Assembly: GCF_000003815.2 (NCBI RefSeq)
Contig: NW_023365881.1
Span: forward strand, 12,716 to 72,842
Reading direction: 5' to 3'
DNA length: 60,127 nucleotides
From: Branchiostoma floridae
Taxonomy: Eukaryota > Chordata > Leptocardii > Amphioxiformes > Branchiostomatidae
Below are positions 44,988 to 56,884 of this stretch, in pieces. A model generated the notes under the pieces. The model had not been told where the DNA came from. It was given only the letters and a program-made list of their open reading frames with translations, and searched no databases. Both the position numbers and the translations under genes were made by a program. Position 1 is the first letter of the stretch, and every line of letters begins with the position of its first letter.

Positions 44988-46309
44988 NNNNNNNNNNNNN
45001 NNNNNNNNNNNNNNNNNNNNNNNNNNNNNNNNNNNNNNNNNNNNNNNNNNNNNNNNNNNNNNNNNNNNNNNNNNNNNNNNNNNNNNNCTCTGGCCATATT
45101 GGGAACGAGAATGATGGTATGTATTATCTAAAACCCTACATGTGTGGGGTGTGTGGGTACAGGACAGCACAGAAGTTAGACCTGTCCGAACATGTGAGAG
45201 CTCATAATCTCTTCAAGTGTGACCTGTGTGACTTTTTTGCTGCAGAAAAATCCACTTTGGACCTACACCTAACATATCACACAGGAGAGAAACCCTACAT
45301 GTGTGGGGAGTGCGGGTTCAGGACAGTAAAGAAGTCTCACCTATCCCAACACATGAGAATCCATACAGGGGAAAAACCCTACATGTGTGACCAATGTGAC
45401 TATTCTGCAGCTATGAAATCCCATTTGGACCAACATCTAATAAAACACACCGGCGAGAAACCCTACATGTGTGGGGAATGTGGGTACAGGGCAACTCGCA
45501 AGTTTGACCTATCCCGACACATGAGAACCCACACAGCAGAGAAACCCTACAAGTGTGGCCAGTGCGACTATGCGGCAAAATGGAAGTCAGACCTATCCAT
45601 ACATTTAAGAATCCACACAGGAGAAAAACCATACAAGTGCAACCATTGTGACTATTCTGCTGCACGAAAGTCCAGTTTGGACCTACATCTAACAAAACAC
45701 ACCGGTGAGAAACCCTACATATGCGGGGAGTGTGGGTACAGGGCAGGGCTGAAGTCATCCCTTACCAAACATATGAAAATTCATTCAGGTGAAAAACCCT
45801 TTAAGTGTGACCAGTGTGACTATTCTGCAGTACAGAAAACCTCTTTGGACTTTCATCTAGCAAAACACACTGGTGAAAAATCCTACAAGTGTGACCAATG
45901 TGACTATTCTGCATTACAAAAGTCATCCCTCTCAGATCATGTAAGAACTCACACAGGAGAAAAGCCCTACAAGTGTGACCAGTGTGACTATTCTGTAGCA
46001 CACAAATCCAATTTGGCCCAACATGTATTGAAACACACAGGAGAGAAGCCCTACATGTGTGGGGAGTGTGGGTTCAGGGCAAGACAGAAGGGATCCCTAT
46101 TGAGACATATGAGAACTCATACAGGAGAAAGGCCCTACAAGTGTGACCAGTGCGACTATTCTGCAGCAGAGAAATACAATTTGGTCGAACATCTAAGAAA
46201 GCACACTGGAGAGAAACCCTACATGTGTGGGGAGTGTGGGTACAGGACAGCTCACAAGTCTAACTTATCCGCACATATGAGAACCCACACAGGAGAAAAA
46301 CCCAACTAA
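44617..46309 (+). CDS. ZF-9: GHPGNET zinc-finger protein, 14 fingers, 5' end in a gap
   Basis: Visible coding runs 44,617-44,987 and 45,089-46,309, with a 100-N gap between; the gap size makes the apparent frame change meaningless. The first run has at least 11 repeats of GLYSGHPGNET. After the gap one more degenerate unit (SGHIGNENDGM) leads directly to fingers, without the ZF-5-type linker. Fourteen fingers follow: 1-2 have an unusual short spacing (VRAHNLFKC), 9-11 are three B-class fingers in a row, and one linker reads TAEKP. It ends HTGEKPN and stop TAA. It is the only plus-strand finger block in the window and shows no disruption. AATAAA lies 69 bp past the stop. Confidence 0.85.
44988..45087. 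other. assembly gap, 100 N
   Basis: Within the ZF-9 repeat region, where collapse of identical units is likely. Confidence 0.95.
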
Positions 46310-46377
46310 CCATTTATATCTCCAAACACGACTAGTAGTATACACTAACATGTTATGTTTATTCTTCAGTTTCGAGA

Positions 46378-46383
46378 AATAAA
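46378..46383 (+). terminator. poly(A) signal of ZF-9
   Basis: TTCAGTTTCGAGAAATAAATG, 69 bp after the ZF-9 stop. Matches the 3' signal blocks of other units. Confidence 0.7.
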
Positions 46384-46611
46384 TGTTTCCATTAGACGAA
46401 TGAATAATTTTGATTGATTCTATGGTATACGCTTCTGTTGTACTTTAAGAACATTTGCGTAAATTATACTGTGAACCACCCTGACAATGTAGCAGAAAGT
46501 TAAAAATGCTGTAAATCATTAAGAATTAAAAAAAAAACTTCCACCAAAAAATAGAAGACATAAATAATGCGAAGAAAATATAATCCTGTTGAGATGACGG
46601 TTTTACTAATA

Positions 46612-48502
46612 ACTAGAGTTCTCCTACCTCCATGAAATATTTAGAGCTTTTGTAAATTGTATGCAAATGACTTACTCTTTTACATGATTTATGCATGGCG
46701 ATTTTCATCATTAATACATTTTGTACACTTGCCACAAATAAAAAACTTCTACCCGGTTTTGCAATTTTTTTATATATTATGCAAATCAGTTGCTCATTTG
46801 CATAATTGGTATCTGCTTATGTTCCACTTATCATTTATATGTGTTACATTTATTGAAGTCCAGTAATTGAAAACAAGGGAATTATACCATTTCCTAATTA
46901 ATTATGCAAATTAAGCCATCATTTCCATAATATGTATATCATTATGAACAAATTTGCCTAAGCTACCTGCATTCTTAAAATGATGGCAATCTGTCGTTCC
47001 TTTCTGCAGTTATGCTATTTGGAGTATCTTGACAAAAACGCCCCTGCAGTTCCTAAACTAAATGTTAGGGGGCTGAAACTTGCCCCACTTTGTCTAAAAG
47101 CTATCTACTAATCACATCATGTCCGGGACAAGAGATACATCGACAAAATTGCTATAATAGAATATTCTCATTAAGTATGAAAATGTATTTATTTTTCACA
47201 ATTAGTATCTTATCTTACACAACATTGTCTAAGGTACGTAACATGCATTGGCATAATACCGGTAGTAAGACTTATACCGGTAGATTAAAAATACTGGAAC
47301 TTAAAGAGATCTACACATGCAACAGTAGTTATTTCTGAGCTGTGCACACTTCAGACATCTAGGTGTCCAATACACCATTTACAAAGCATCGATAACAATG
47401 CATTCGAAGACGACAAGGCCAAACGTTTTCAGTATACTTTTTTTAAATTTCGGGGTAGGCAGCTCGTCGTGGGACGAACACACTGTCACATTCATTGCCA
47501 AATTTATATAGATCATAATTACACATGCTCACGGCACAAGACGAACATGATTCAACAACAATCTTGAATTTCTGTTGGTGACCTACAACTCATGTAAAAG
47601 TGTGAAGAACCGTTGCATAATAGCCCGGATCTACGACTGAATGGGCAAAATTGAACGTACGCAGCCATTTTCCCGCCATTTTTATATCTACGCTAGCAGT
47701 GAAGTGTTACGTCATAGCGGTTGTGACGGACAGAAGTTAAATGAAAATTCTTGACAGTATACGTCCGTTTTCTCATGACATTTTGTATGCTCATGCAGGT
47801 TTATGTTTTATGCATTTACTGACAGAAAAGGAAGGAACATCAGAGGATGTATAAATGTACATAGCGGCAGTTAATTGTGCCGTGTTTCTTCCTACCGGTA
47901 TTTTGTACCCCCTCCCAACCACGCGCCCGTTCGCCGTGTAATTCCGCGGCGTGTTACAATTACAATATTACGCTTTTAGCAGGACAAGAGTGGCAGAAAA
48001 GTTACACAGAAGAAGTGGCTAGGGTAACCTATAACAGCAACATGTAACTGGAGAAAATGATGCGTTGACAATTTGTCAAATCACTATGGCTAGAGAAATC
48101 GTCGTAAACGTACCGGTATTATGATAATAGATGTTACATACCAGAAATAATAAAATCCGTTCTTCGCTTCTTGAGTTATCCTCTTCAGCGTTTTTTGTTT
48201 ACAAAATATGCCCCTGCTAGTCCAAAACTAGCCGCTAGGGGGGCCAAACTATGTCACTTCTTCCTGGGCACAAGAGCTATTTAACATTCAAAAATCGTGA
48301 CCATAGCGTGTTCAGAACACGAAACAGCAAAACCGGAAGTTGCGTTGCAGTAGAGAGGAAAGCCGCTAGTAGGCCCCTAATCTTATCCAGCTTTCATCAC
48401 ACCCTTCCAACACACCAAGTATAAAACCAATCCACCTAGCCTTTCTTGAGTTATCTTGTGAACACACAGATAGACATACAGACAGACAAACGCTAGTGAA
48501 AT
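46612..48502 (+). repeat. long copy of a CCTCCATGAAAT interspersed repeat family
   Basis: Begins CTAGAGTTCTCCTACCTCC followed by ATGAAATATTT. It carries several ATGCAAAT-type octamers, GCCCCTGC.GT.CTAAACTA blocks and an ACAGATAGACATACAGACAG tail before the gap. A shorter copy in opposite orientation occupies 57,633-58,430. It lies in what should be the 3' flank of ZF-9 and splits the plus-strand module that continues near 49,680. No coding frame, so the mobilisation mechanism is unclear. Confidence 0.6.
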
Positions 48503-48602
48503 NNNNNNNNNNNNNNNNNNNNNNNNNNNNNNNNNNNNNNNNNNNNNNNNNNNNNNNNNNNNNNNNNNNNNNNNNNNNNNNNNNNNNNNNNNNNNNNNNN
48601 NN
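48503..48602. other. assembly gap, 100 N
   Basis: Nominal-size gap at the end of the interspersed repeat. Confidence 0.95.
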
Positions 48603-48696
48603 ATGGCACCTTATTACCGTACCGTAAGATGTCATACCTTGAAAGTCGATATCATATTGTTCGGTGCAAACATGACATTGAAATGAAAAAAGACAA

Positions 48697-48811
48697 TTTT
48701 TGCAGCCGAGGTGGCATAAAACAGTGCTACTGCGAACGTATAAATCAACACCATTTTTGCAGCCGAGGTGGCAGAAAACAGTGCTACTGCGAACGTATAA
48801 ATCAACACCGT
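48697..48811. repeat. 57-bp tandem duplication
   Basis: TTTTTGCAGCCGAGGTGGCA, AAACAGTGCTACTGCGAACG and TATAAATCAACACC occur twice in direct succession with one or two differences. No gene context. Confidence 0.75.
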
Positions 48812-49440
48812 CTATGGTACGGAATACGTCAGCTATATGTTTTCAATTTGTCACAGTGTTTTCTTTCTTGTGCTGGAAACATTTCCAAAGCACTAACAAA
48901 AACACACGTGAATAATAGTTTCTCATTATAAACACTATCTACGCGCAAGTGGATATAGCTGTTGCTAAATGCTACACAAACACTGGTAAATTACCTGTCT
49001 TAAGAAGCACGGGTAAATGCATCAGTTCCTAAATACTAGAAAAGACAGTCATGTTGGAGGTGAAGATATCCCTTGGCCAGGTGCATATACCAAAATGTGC
49101 GTTATTCTAATTAATACCAAATATTTGCATAATTAATAAAGACATTACATAGTTCTTTTGTGGTCACTTCATTGTAGAGACTTCATATTGGAGATATATA
49201 GGTTGCTTGAGGACAGGTGAATACAATGAAATACATCTTATGTCAAGACTCAGGTATATGCAATAATGGGAATACACGGGACCAAACCCTCCTTGTCTAA
49301 AACAAGTTCAACTATCTTATTACCATGTAATTACGTTAATATTGATACTATGAATGGAGTTATGTATCAAACTCGTGTACTTATATCATTCTGAAACTAC
49401 ATTTTGTGATTTATACCAATCAACTTCTAAAATGTCATGT
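48812..49440. other. intergenic, no recognised feature
   Basis: AT-rich, no supportable gene or element. Confidence 0.45.
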
Positions 49441-49448
49441 AAACCAGT

Positions 49449-49610
49449 TTTTTTTGGGGGGGGCGAAATCGCTAAAGGGGGGCGAGGTAGGGGGGCGAGA
49501 TCACTAGCCGGGGAGGGCGAGATCGCTAGTGATTTCGCCCCGGGGGGGCGAGATCGCTAGTGATTTCACCCCCGGGGGGGCGAGATCACGGGGGGGCGAG
49601 AACGCTGTCA
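49449..49610. repeat. G-rich array with GCGAGATCGCTAGTGATTTC units
   Basis: Runs of 5-8 G alternate with GGGCGAGATCGCTAG and CTAGTGATTTCGCCCC, which are partly inverted with respect to one another. Strongly G-biased and prone to secondary structure. Confidence 0.75.
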
Positions 49611-49684
49611 CACCGGTACCCACCCCTATGCCAGATGTAAAAGTATGGATGAGAATAAGGATAATAATGGGACTAGGTAAAGGT

Positions 49685-49925
49685 AAACAAAAAAGTATGA
49701 TTTAAATCAAAGACAACAAAATACACAAAACGTAGCAGAACCCCATCATATTACAATCACGAATGACGGTAATTCCCAACTTTAAAGTGACGTTATGAAT
49801 GATGAAAGCTGATGAAACTATTTACGGATGTAAAGCTATGATTTAAAATACAACAAAATACTCAAAACGTAGCAGAAACCTATTATATATTACAATCATG
49901 AATGACAATAATTCCAAAAATAGAA
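49685..49925. repeat. imperfect direct duplication in a plus-strand ZF flank
   Basis: Two copies of a block with AACAAAATAC.CAAAACGTAG, CAGAA.CC..TATTACAATC and GAATGAC..TAATTCC, at about 49,690-49,775 and 49,830-49,915. The block belongs to the sequence normally upstream of first exons. Confidence 0.55.
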
Positions 49926-50014
49926 AGAGCAAGACTTAACTACTGCGAAGGAAATATAATCCCATTGAAATAACAATTTTACAACTCAATATTCGATAAT
50001 TCCTGGTGCAACTC

Positions 50015-50198
50015 CTTCTATATACAATCAGTTACTGAGTACACTGAGTGAGCTGGATAATCAGGTTTGCATTACCTTTAACCTTTTACCCTTTTACCTC
50101 TACTCGACCCCGGATGCCAGCGAGTCGTGTCCTGCTTTGTGGCTTCCACCCGTACGAAAGGCTCGATTTTTACGATAGTTTTGGACAACACGGACCAG
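50015..50198 (+). promoter_or_regulatory. plus-strand non-coding first exon without a visible gene
   Basis: ACCCCGGATGCCAGCGAG, CACCCGTACGAAAGGCTCG, TTTTGGACAACACGGACCAG, then donor GTAAGAGTG at 50,199. The G-rich block follows at 50,296-50,322. The next sequence is a MITE, a gap, and then minus-strand fingers, so its gene is missing from the assembly or lost. Confidence 0.55.
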
Positions 50199-50437
50199 GT
50201 AAGAGTGTTAACCGCCTTATGAAGTCTTTGTCTTTGTTGAAAGAGTCGTGAATGAAACCCACTTATCTACCTTGAAGATAGGATTTGCGATCGTCTGTGG
50301 AAGGGGGGGGGGGGGGGAGTGCTCTGTGCACAGACATAGGACGTTTTATCATAGAAGGGAAACATGTTGTTTTTGCTCAGTTTCTTCTTCTCCAATCAAA
50401 TCGAAAACATACATCTTCACAACTAGACCTTGGAATA

Positions 50438-50665
50438 AGCCATTTCACAAAGGTCAGAGCGCATGTGCGGCGACAGGAATTCTAGGTTATGTCAAAGGGT
50501 AAGGCCCCGAAATTGTTAACAACTTCCTTGTCTCGAGCATCGTTTCGATTTGCATAACACTGTCGAGACGGGTTTTGTTTTCAATTTCGGCAGGAGCCTT
50601 ACCCTTTGACATATCACCTAGAATTCCTGTCGCCGCACCTGCGTTCTAACGTCTGTGAAAGGGGT
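50438..50665. mobile_element. M2 palindromic MITE
   Basis: The arms AGCCATTTCACAAAGGTCAG and ACCCCTTTCACAGACGTTAG (reverse complement of the right end) continue through GTGCGGCGACAGGAATTCTA. Flanked by TA. A relative of M1, sharing the overall plan and the AATTC(C/T)..GTCAAAGG.TAAGGC inner arm. Confidence 0.65.
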
Positions 50666-50742
50666 TATAACTAGAAATTCAGCAAGTGGTAGGTCGAAGC
50701 ATAAAACACTGCACCTTGGTCATTCGGGCCAAATATTGATAC

Positions 50743-50842
50743 NNNNNNNNNNNNNNNNNNNNNNNNNNNNNNNNNNNNNNNNNNNNNNNNNNNNNNNNNN
50801 NNNNNNNNNNNNNNNNNNNNNNNNNNNNNNNNNNNNNNNNNN
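50743..50842. other. assembly gap, 100 N
   Basis: Convergence point of a plus-strand unit and minus-strand ZF-10. Confidence 0.95.
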
Positions 50843-52351
50843 GTGTTTTGCTAGATGATTGTCCAAACTGGACTTACGTGCAGTAGAATAGTCACACTGG
50901 TCACACTTGAAGGGTTTTTTCCCTGGTATGAGTTCTCATATGTTTGGATAAGGTATATTTCCGAGCCGTCCTGTACCCACACTCCCCACACATGTAGGGT
51001 TTGTTACAAGTGTGCTTTGTCATGTGGTCATTCAAAGTTGATTTCTGTGCAGCAGAATAGTCACACTGGTCACATTTGTAGGGTTTTTCACCAGTATGAG
51101 TTCTCATATGTACAGATAAGTAAAATTTCCAAGCTGTCCTGAACCCACACTCCCCACACATGTAGGGTTTTTCTCCAGTGTGTTTGGCTAGATGTTGGTC
51201 CAAACTTGTTTTCTTTGCAGCATAAATGAGACATGCGAGCTGCTCTGTACCCACACTCCCCACACATGTAGGGGTTTTCTCCAGTGTGTTTTGCTAGATG
51301 ATTGTCCAAACTGGTCACACTGGTCACACTTGAAGGGTTTTTCACCTGCATGAATTCTCATATGTGTGGATAAGTAAGACTTGTGAGCTGTCCTGAACCC
51401 ACACTCACCACACATGTAGGGTTTCTCACCGGTGTGTATGGTTTTATGTCGGTCTAAATCCCGTTTTTGTGCAGCAGAATAGTCACACCGGTCACACATG
51501 TAGGGTTTTTCACCAGTATGAGTTCGCATATGTCGGGATAAGTCAAACTTGCGAGCTGTCCTGTAACCACACTCCCCACACATGTGGAGCTTTTCTCCTG
51601 TGTGGTTCCTCATATGTTTGGATAAGTGGCACTTGCGAGCTGTCCTGTACCCACACTCGCCACACATGTAGGGCTTATCACCCGTGTGCTTTGCTAGATG
51701 TAGGTCCAATTGGCATTTCTGTGCAGCGGAATAGTCGCACTGGTCACACTTGTAGGGTCTTTCACCTGTATGAGTTCTCATATGTTTGGATAAATGAGAC
51801 TTCTTAGCCGTCCTGTACCCACACTCCTCACACATGTAGGGTTTGTTATCGGTGTGTTTTGCTAGATGCTGGTCCAAAGTGGATTTCTGTGCAGCAGAAT
51901 AGTCACACTGGTCACACTTGTAGGGTTTTTCCCCGGTATGTGTTCTCATATGCCTGGACAGGTTAGACATTTGAACTGCCCTGTACCCACACTCCCCACA
52001 CATGTAGGGATTCTCTCCAGTGTGTTTCAATAGATGCTTGTCCAAATGAGATTTCCGTGCTGTCGCATAGTCACACTGGTCACACTTGTAGGGCTTTTCC
52101 CTTTCAGTCTCGTTCCCAGGGTGGCCAGGGCACAAACCATCAGTCTCGTTCCCAGGGTGGTCTGGATGTAGACCTTCAGTCTCGTTCCCAGGGTGGCCAG
52201 GACGCAAACCTCCAGTCTCGTTCCCAGGGTGGCCAGGGCACAAACCTTCAGTCTCGTTCCCAGGATAACCAGGACACAAACCTCCAGTCTCGTTCCCAGG
52301 ATAACCAGGCCACAAACCTTCAGTAGAACCTTCACAGCTGGGACTGGCCAT
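50843..52351 (-). pseudogene. ZF-10: GHPGNET zinc-finger gene with deleted finger segments
   Basis: Acceptor CCCTCAACAG, exon from 52,358, ATG at 52,351: MASPSCEGSTEGLWPG, six GHPGNETEGLCP units, then fingers directly (NETEREKPYKC) with no linker. Nine fingers are complete. In finger 10 about 20 bases are missing near 51,313, fusing the CDQCD codons to later sequence out of frame. A second loss of about 70 bases near 51,222 removes the end of one finger and the start of the next. Further finger fragments run to the gap at 50,843. First exon at 53,454. The first nine fingers and the N-terminus are open, so a shortened protein is conceivable. Confidence 0.75.
52113..52320 (-). repeat. 36-bp coding minisatellite of ZF-10
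   Basis: Six units encoding G(H/Y)PGNET(E/G)GLCP, more diverged between units than in ZF-4 or ZF-9. A short (TA)n microsatellite lies upstream at 52,394-52,421, in the intron. Confidence 0.8.
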
Positions 52352-52421
52352 TCCTTTTCTGTTGAGGGACAACAAATGATAGAAGGAAAATAGTATATAT
52401 ATATATATATATATATATATA

Positions 52422-53320
52422 CTCACTCCCTCACTCACTTACGGCCTATAACCACATCAATAAAGTCAGGTGTATATAACCTCCTTGCAGAATCTATATG
52501 TTGCCTTCAATTGACGTCATTTTTGCCATGTTTGATAACAGTGTTCGTCTGTAAGATGCAATTTCTTAATCCAATTGTCTGCATAAGTGGTCTCAAATTG
52601 ATTGACATTATGATTATCATGACGTCAATGGGAAGCTTGTATCAGGGAGCTTTTGAATGGCCAAGATGCATTGTCTTATGCAACGACTAACCAGCTTGCT
52701 GAATTTCAAGTTATTCCAAGGTCTAGTTGTGAAGATTTTCTATTTGATTGGAGAAGAAAATGGGCAAAAACAACACCGAGGATGGCATCAAAGGTGATAG
52801 AAGGGGTGACATAAGCATTAGCGCAGGCGCCTAGAGCCCACGGTGAGAGATCTCAAATAAAAACAAGGCTTTAAACCATTGAAAAGCCTTTCTTGGTGGG
52901 ATTTTATGTGAAATCTGGGCATTTGGGGAGTGGCTGCAGTAGGAAAGACCCTACACTTGTAGAATTAGTTGTGAAAAATGACCTTTCTCCATCGAGGGGG
53001 TTTAGGCACCCCCCTGAAATAGTGGTATCGTCGCCAGAATGCTGTTTTCAGCCAAATGGGCCAATCCAAGGGCTCTAATCAGGGGGGTGTATCAAAAGAT
53101 TAGCCGTATAGAAATTCTTGCCAAGGAATTTGCCGAGACTGGACATAGTAGGCTATCATTTGAAGGTAAGTTTGTATGGCTTGAACTTTTTATTCTTGAG
53201 ATAATTGCATATTTGTTTCCTCAACTCTTCCATTGGAACGCATGTATTAGTGGGTGAAATTCAAGGAGGTTGAAAGGGTGAAATTCTAATGGCATCGTCT
53301 CCCCAGAACGTCTATGTCTC
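52422..53320. other. ZF-10 intron 1, no recognised element
   Basis: No open frame of note. The usual intron MITE is absent. The G-rich block starts at 53,333. Confidence 0.45.
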
Positions 53321-53453
53321 TGCACAAAGCACTGCCCCCCTCCCCACCCATCCGCAGACGATCGCAAATTATAACTTCAAGATAGATTAAATGTTTTCAT
53401 TCACGACTCTTTAAACAAGGAGAAAGACTCCATAAGTCGATTGACACTCTTAC

Positions 53454-53645
53454 CTCGCCCCTGCGTTGTCTGGAAGTACCGTAAAAACCGCGTCTTTCGT
53501 ACTGAAACAAACACTGCTGTCTGTCGTCACATCCGGGGTTCTGCGAAGGTGAAAGGTCAACGATTTTGCAAACCTGATTACCTCAGCTCGTGACCTCAGT
53601 AACAGATCGCAGATTGACAGAGATACGTTCGGAATAAATGTGTAG
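53454..53645 (-). promoter_or_regulatory. ZF-10 non-coding first exon and core promoter
   Basis: Donor GTAAGAGTG at 53,453 after AACGCAGGGGCGAG, slightly changed from the usual ACACGGACGAG. TATA-like AGTATATAATAG at about 53,666-53,677. Confidence 0.55.
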
Positions 53646-53785
53646 TAAAATTGCGATCTCAACGCTATTATATACTTACTTTTCACTATCAAAGTCTTTT
53701 TTATTTTGCGTATTCAATGTAAGTTTATTTGTTCTTATAAAGTTCTTACCCGACGGCTAATTGCAACAAGGTATTCAATATATGG

Positions 53786-54540
53786 AGCTATGTAAGCGTG
53801 CCACACAGCACGTTTCGACGGCGTCAAAAGTGCACAGGAAACACGCAATGACGGCAGTCCCAAGGTGCCATATGGGGTACCCACAACGGCTGTTTCTTAC
53901 GGTCTCAACATTGACAAAGGGCACAAACAGTGGACTATACTCGGTCACAAAATAGATTAACAATCATACTTTACGATCTTTTGGTTTCTATGAACGACAG
54001 AGCTTACGAAAATACCGAAGTTGCCAAGTTCGTACGGAGCGCCTGTCAGAACTTGCGAGCGCGGATCTTGAAGATCGTTCAACTATCCCGTCCTGAAAAT
54101 AAATAAAAACAGCACCAAAACTATAAACTTTTCCACTTCTTATAATCTTCAGATGTCATAGTTATGATTTGCTTCGCAGAATCTGCCAGTAAACCTGCGA
54201 AAAACCTGCAGGTACCGCCGATCTCGGCTCGGTGCTCGGCACGGAAAAATCCGCCGCCATGATGGATTTGTGGGACAGAAGCTAGCCTCTTATTGCGACA
54301 CAAACGATACGGCGATACGGCGACACAGCGTGAGTTGTCTGCATACGCCAAGCTCAGGGTCTTTTTTGAGTCCGGAGATTTTGGGACATAAAGCTTGAAG
54401 TGTCCGCAATTGATTATGCTTAGTAGTAGTATGTTTATGAATGACGTGTTTTCGCACAATAAAGTATTAAAAAGCATGCACGAGGAACTCAAAACACGCC
54501 GTCGCCACGTGTCCCTCAGCACGTCAAGACGTGCTGAGCT
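53786..54540 (-). other. foreign segment with an 80-130 codon frame, function unknown
   Basis: ZF module similarity ends abruptly at about 53,785 (after TATTCAATATATGG). The minus frame 54,522-54,121 is open for 133 codons but matches no family known to me. In another minus frame a CATCATGGCGGCGGATTTT start at about 54,262 resembles the beginning of a housekeeping gene's first coding exon, with a possible donor at CCTGCAG/GTTTTT. A perfect 11-bp inverted repeat lies at 54,515-54,538. No function can be assigned. Confidence 0.25.
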
Positions 54541-54899
54541 GCACGCTGTGACTGAAGTTTGGTGAAAGTGTAGTGACTATGGACTTTCCTGTTACAGTTT
54601 TGAGGCATTAAAGTAAGGGCTCAAAATTGTCACAGCGCATTGCAGGCCGCATTTTCAATATAGTCACGGAACAAATCCATTAAATACAGGTAAGTACTGT
54701 AGTTGTACAATAATGATATGATAATAATAGCCTTTATTGCACATTCATATGTTGCGCGACTACCGATCGTCGACCGTCCTCCAGTGCGGTGCTGCACACT
54801 GTGATGGCCGAGCTCTTTCAGGTACAGCATTTCGCTCTTATTTCTAGACACTAGTATTCCTCATTATTTCCATTTGACATTTGATTTGCGATGTTGTAG

Positions 54900-55865
54900 T
54901 AATTAGAACTTTATTTTCTTGTTGCTAGTTATGTTGCTAAAAGTACATTTTGAAATTTCTTTATCGTTTGTTATACTCTGCCGTTATCATGCGCGGACCC
55001 GCACGCTTTAACGGCTGCACGGAAACTCACCGCAGCAGGTTGCAATCATATTTTTGAAATGATAAATTTCGTCCTTTGATTAGCGACCAGAAAATGATAG
55101 AATTTTTTTTATTCTTGCTAGTCATTCTGTTGCTTAAAGACATTTTCAAGTTTTTAAAGAGTTTTTGATCGTTTGTTATATCATGCCGTTATCATGTGCG
55201 GACCCGCACGCTTTGACGCTTATACGGAAACTCAACTGCATGCAAAACGTTGCAATAATTACTATATATTTTTGAATGGTAAGTTTCGTCCTTTAATTAG
55301 CGATCATAGAATTATAGAAAATTTGTCCTATTGTTGCTTGTCATTATGTTGCTAAAAGACATTTTCAAGTTTCTTTAGAGTTTTTTATCGTTTGTTATAC
55401 TCTGCCGTTATCATGTGCGGACCCGCACGCTTTGACGCTTATACGGAAACTCAACGGCAAAACGTTGTAATAATTACTATATATTTTTCATTGGTAAGTT
55501 TCCTCCTTTAATTAGTGATCATAGAATTATAGAAAATTTGTCTTATTGTTGCTTGTCATTATGTTGCTAAAAGACATTTTCAAGTTTCTTTAGAGTTTTT
55601 TTATCGTTTGTTATACTCTGCCGTTATCATGTGCGGACCCGCACGCTTTGACGCTTATACGGAAACTCAACGGCAGAACGTTGCAATAATTACTATAATA
55701 GAATTATAGAAAAATTGTCTTATTGTTGCTTGTCATTATGTTGCTAAAAGACATTTTCAAGTTTCTTTAGAGTTTTTTTATCGTTTGTTATACACTGCCG
55801 TTATCATGTGCGGACCCGCACGCTTTGACGCTTATACGGAAACTCAACGGCAAAACGTTGCAATA
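54900..55865. repeat. satellite-like array, period about 177-219 bp
   Basis: CCGTTATCATG(T/C)GCGGACCCG recurs at 54,981, 55,186, 55,405, 55,621 and 55,798. Each unit includes GACGCTTATACGGAAACTCA and TTGCTAAAAGACATTTTCAA. The last interval is shortened by an internal deletion. GTGCGG-AC-CCGCAC in each unit forms a small hairpin. Confidence 0.85.
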
Positions 55866-56500
55866 CACACTAGACTCAACGTGCACACATGCAATACTAA
55901 ACAAATCAACATTTATTGAAGTTTTGCTTTCACAGGCGCAATAGTAGAAAATATACAAAGCCACGAACTACTAGTACTACTGCTACTTCTACTACTACAT
56001 ACATACATACAGACTAGATGATAATGGAAACTACATACAATACTCATAAAATTGATGTACAGCACAGAATACAGAAACTTAATGTTAGAACTTAATAGTA
56101 AATAGTTAACAAGTGGAACAAAGTTATTCATTATGCCTTTTTACACAAACAATTAACAGTTGACAATTAACCGATTAAAAAAAGACATTTCTCTAAAATC
56201 TAACAAACATGAAATCTTACTCATATACAATACGGAATACATAAACTTAATGTTACAACTCAACAATTATCATTGTCCTACAAGTCCAACTTCCTGGTCC
56301 GTTTTCTGGTCCTCGATGTTCGGCGTGGCGACGTCTCTGCGGCTGGAGCTGTTGTTTGTTTGTTTGTTTGTGGGAGGGACGGAGGGCATGGACGGCGGAA
56401 TTGAGTGGGAAGCTCGAGCTACTCGTTTTCTACACCTTGCAGGCTGTCTCAAGATTCTTTTCACCGACCTAGAGGACGCTGCCTTCGGCGGTGGGCAAGT
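55866..56500. other. no recognised gene
   Basis: AT-rich to 56,280, then more GC-rich sequence with a (TTTG)n run near 56,352-56,370. Open frames here depend on the following minisatellite. Confidence 0.4.
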
Positions 56501-56505
56501 GACAT

Positions 56506-56757
56506 CTCCGGTGGTGTCCTGGCCGTTCTCCCCGGTGGTGTGCTGGCCGTTCTCCCCGGTGGTGTGCTGGCCGTTCTCCCCGGTGGTGTCCTGGCCGTTC
56601 TCCCCGGTGGTGTGCTGGACGTTCTCCCCGGTGGTGTCCTGGCCGTTCTCTCCGGTGGTGTGCTGGACGTTCTCCCCGGTGGTGTCCTGGCCGTTCTCCC
56701 CGGTGGTGTCCTGGCCGTTCTCCCCGGTGGTGTGCTGGACGTTCTCCGACGTTCTCA
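56506..56757. repeat. 24-bp minisatellite, about 10.5 copies
   Basis: Unit CCGGTGGTGT(C/G)CTGGCCGTT followed by CTCC, with two variable sites (C/G and CC/AC). It abuts the G-rich intronic block of the orphan first exon at 56,885. The length is a multiple of 3, so several frames stay open (GENGQDTT, GGVLAVLP). These are unlikely to be proteins. Confidence 0.85.
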
Positions 56758-56884
56758 GAGCACTGCCCCCCTCCCCACCCATCCGCAGACGATCGCAAAT
56801 TATATCTTCAAGATAGATAAATGGGTTTCAGCCACGACTCTTTCAGCAAAGACAAAGACTCCATAAGGCGGTTGACACCCTTAC

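Noticed and set aside
44183-46309. Continuous 708-codon frame across both gaps of ZF-9
   Set aside because: Only open because N bases contain no stops. The part between the gaps (VCILATLGTRLE) is the wrong frame of the GHPGNET repeat.
56270-56866. Proteins with GENGQDTT or GGVLAVLP repeats
   Set aside because: They are products of the 24-bp minisatellite being open in several frames on both strands. No start context, splice sites or homologues support translation.
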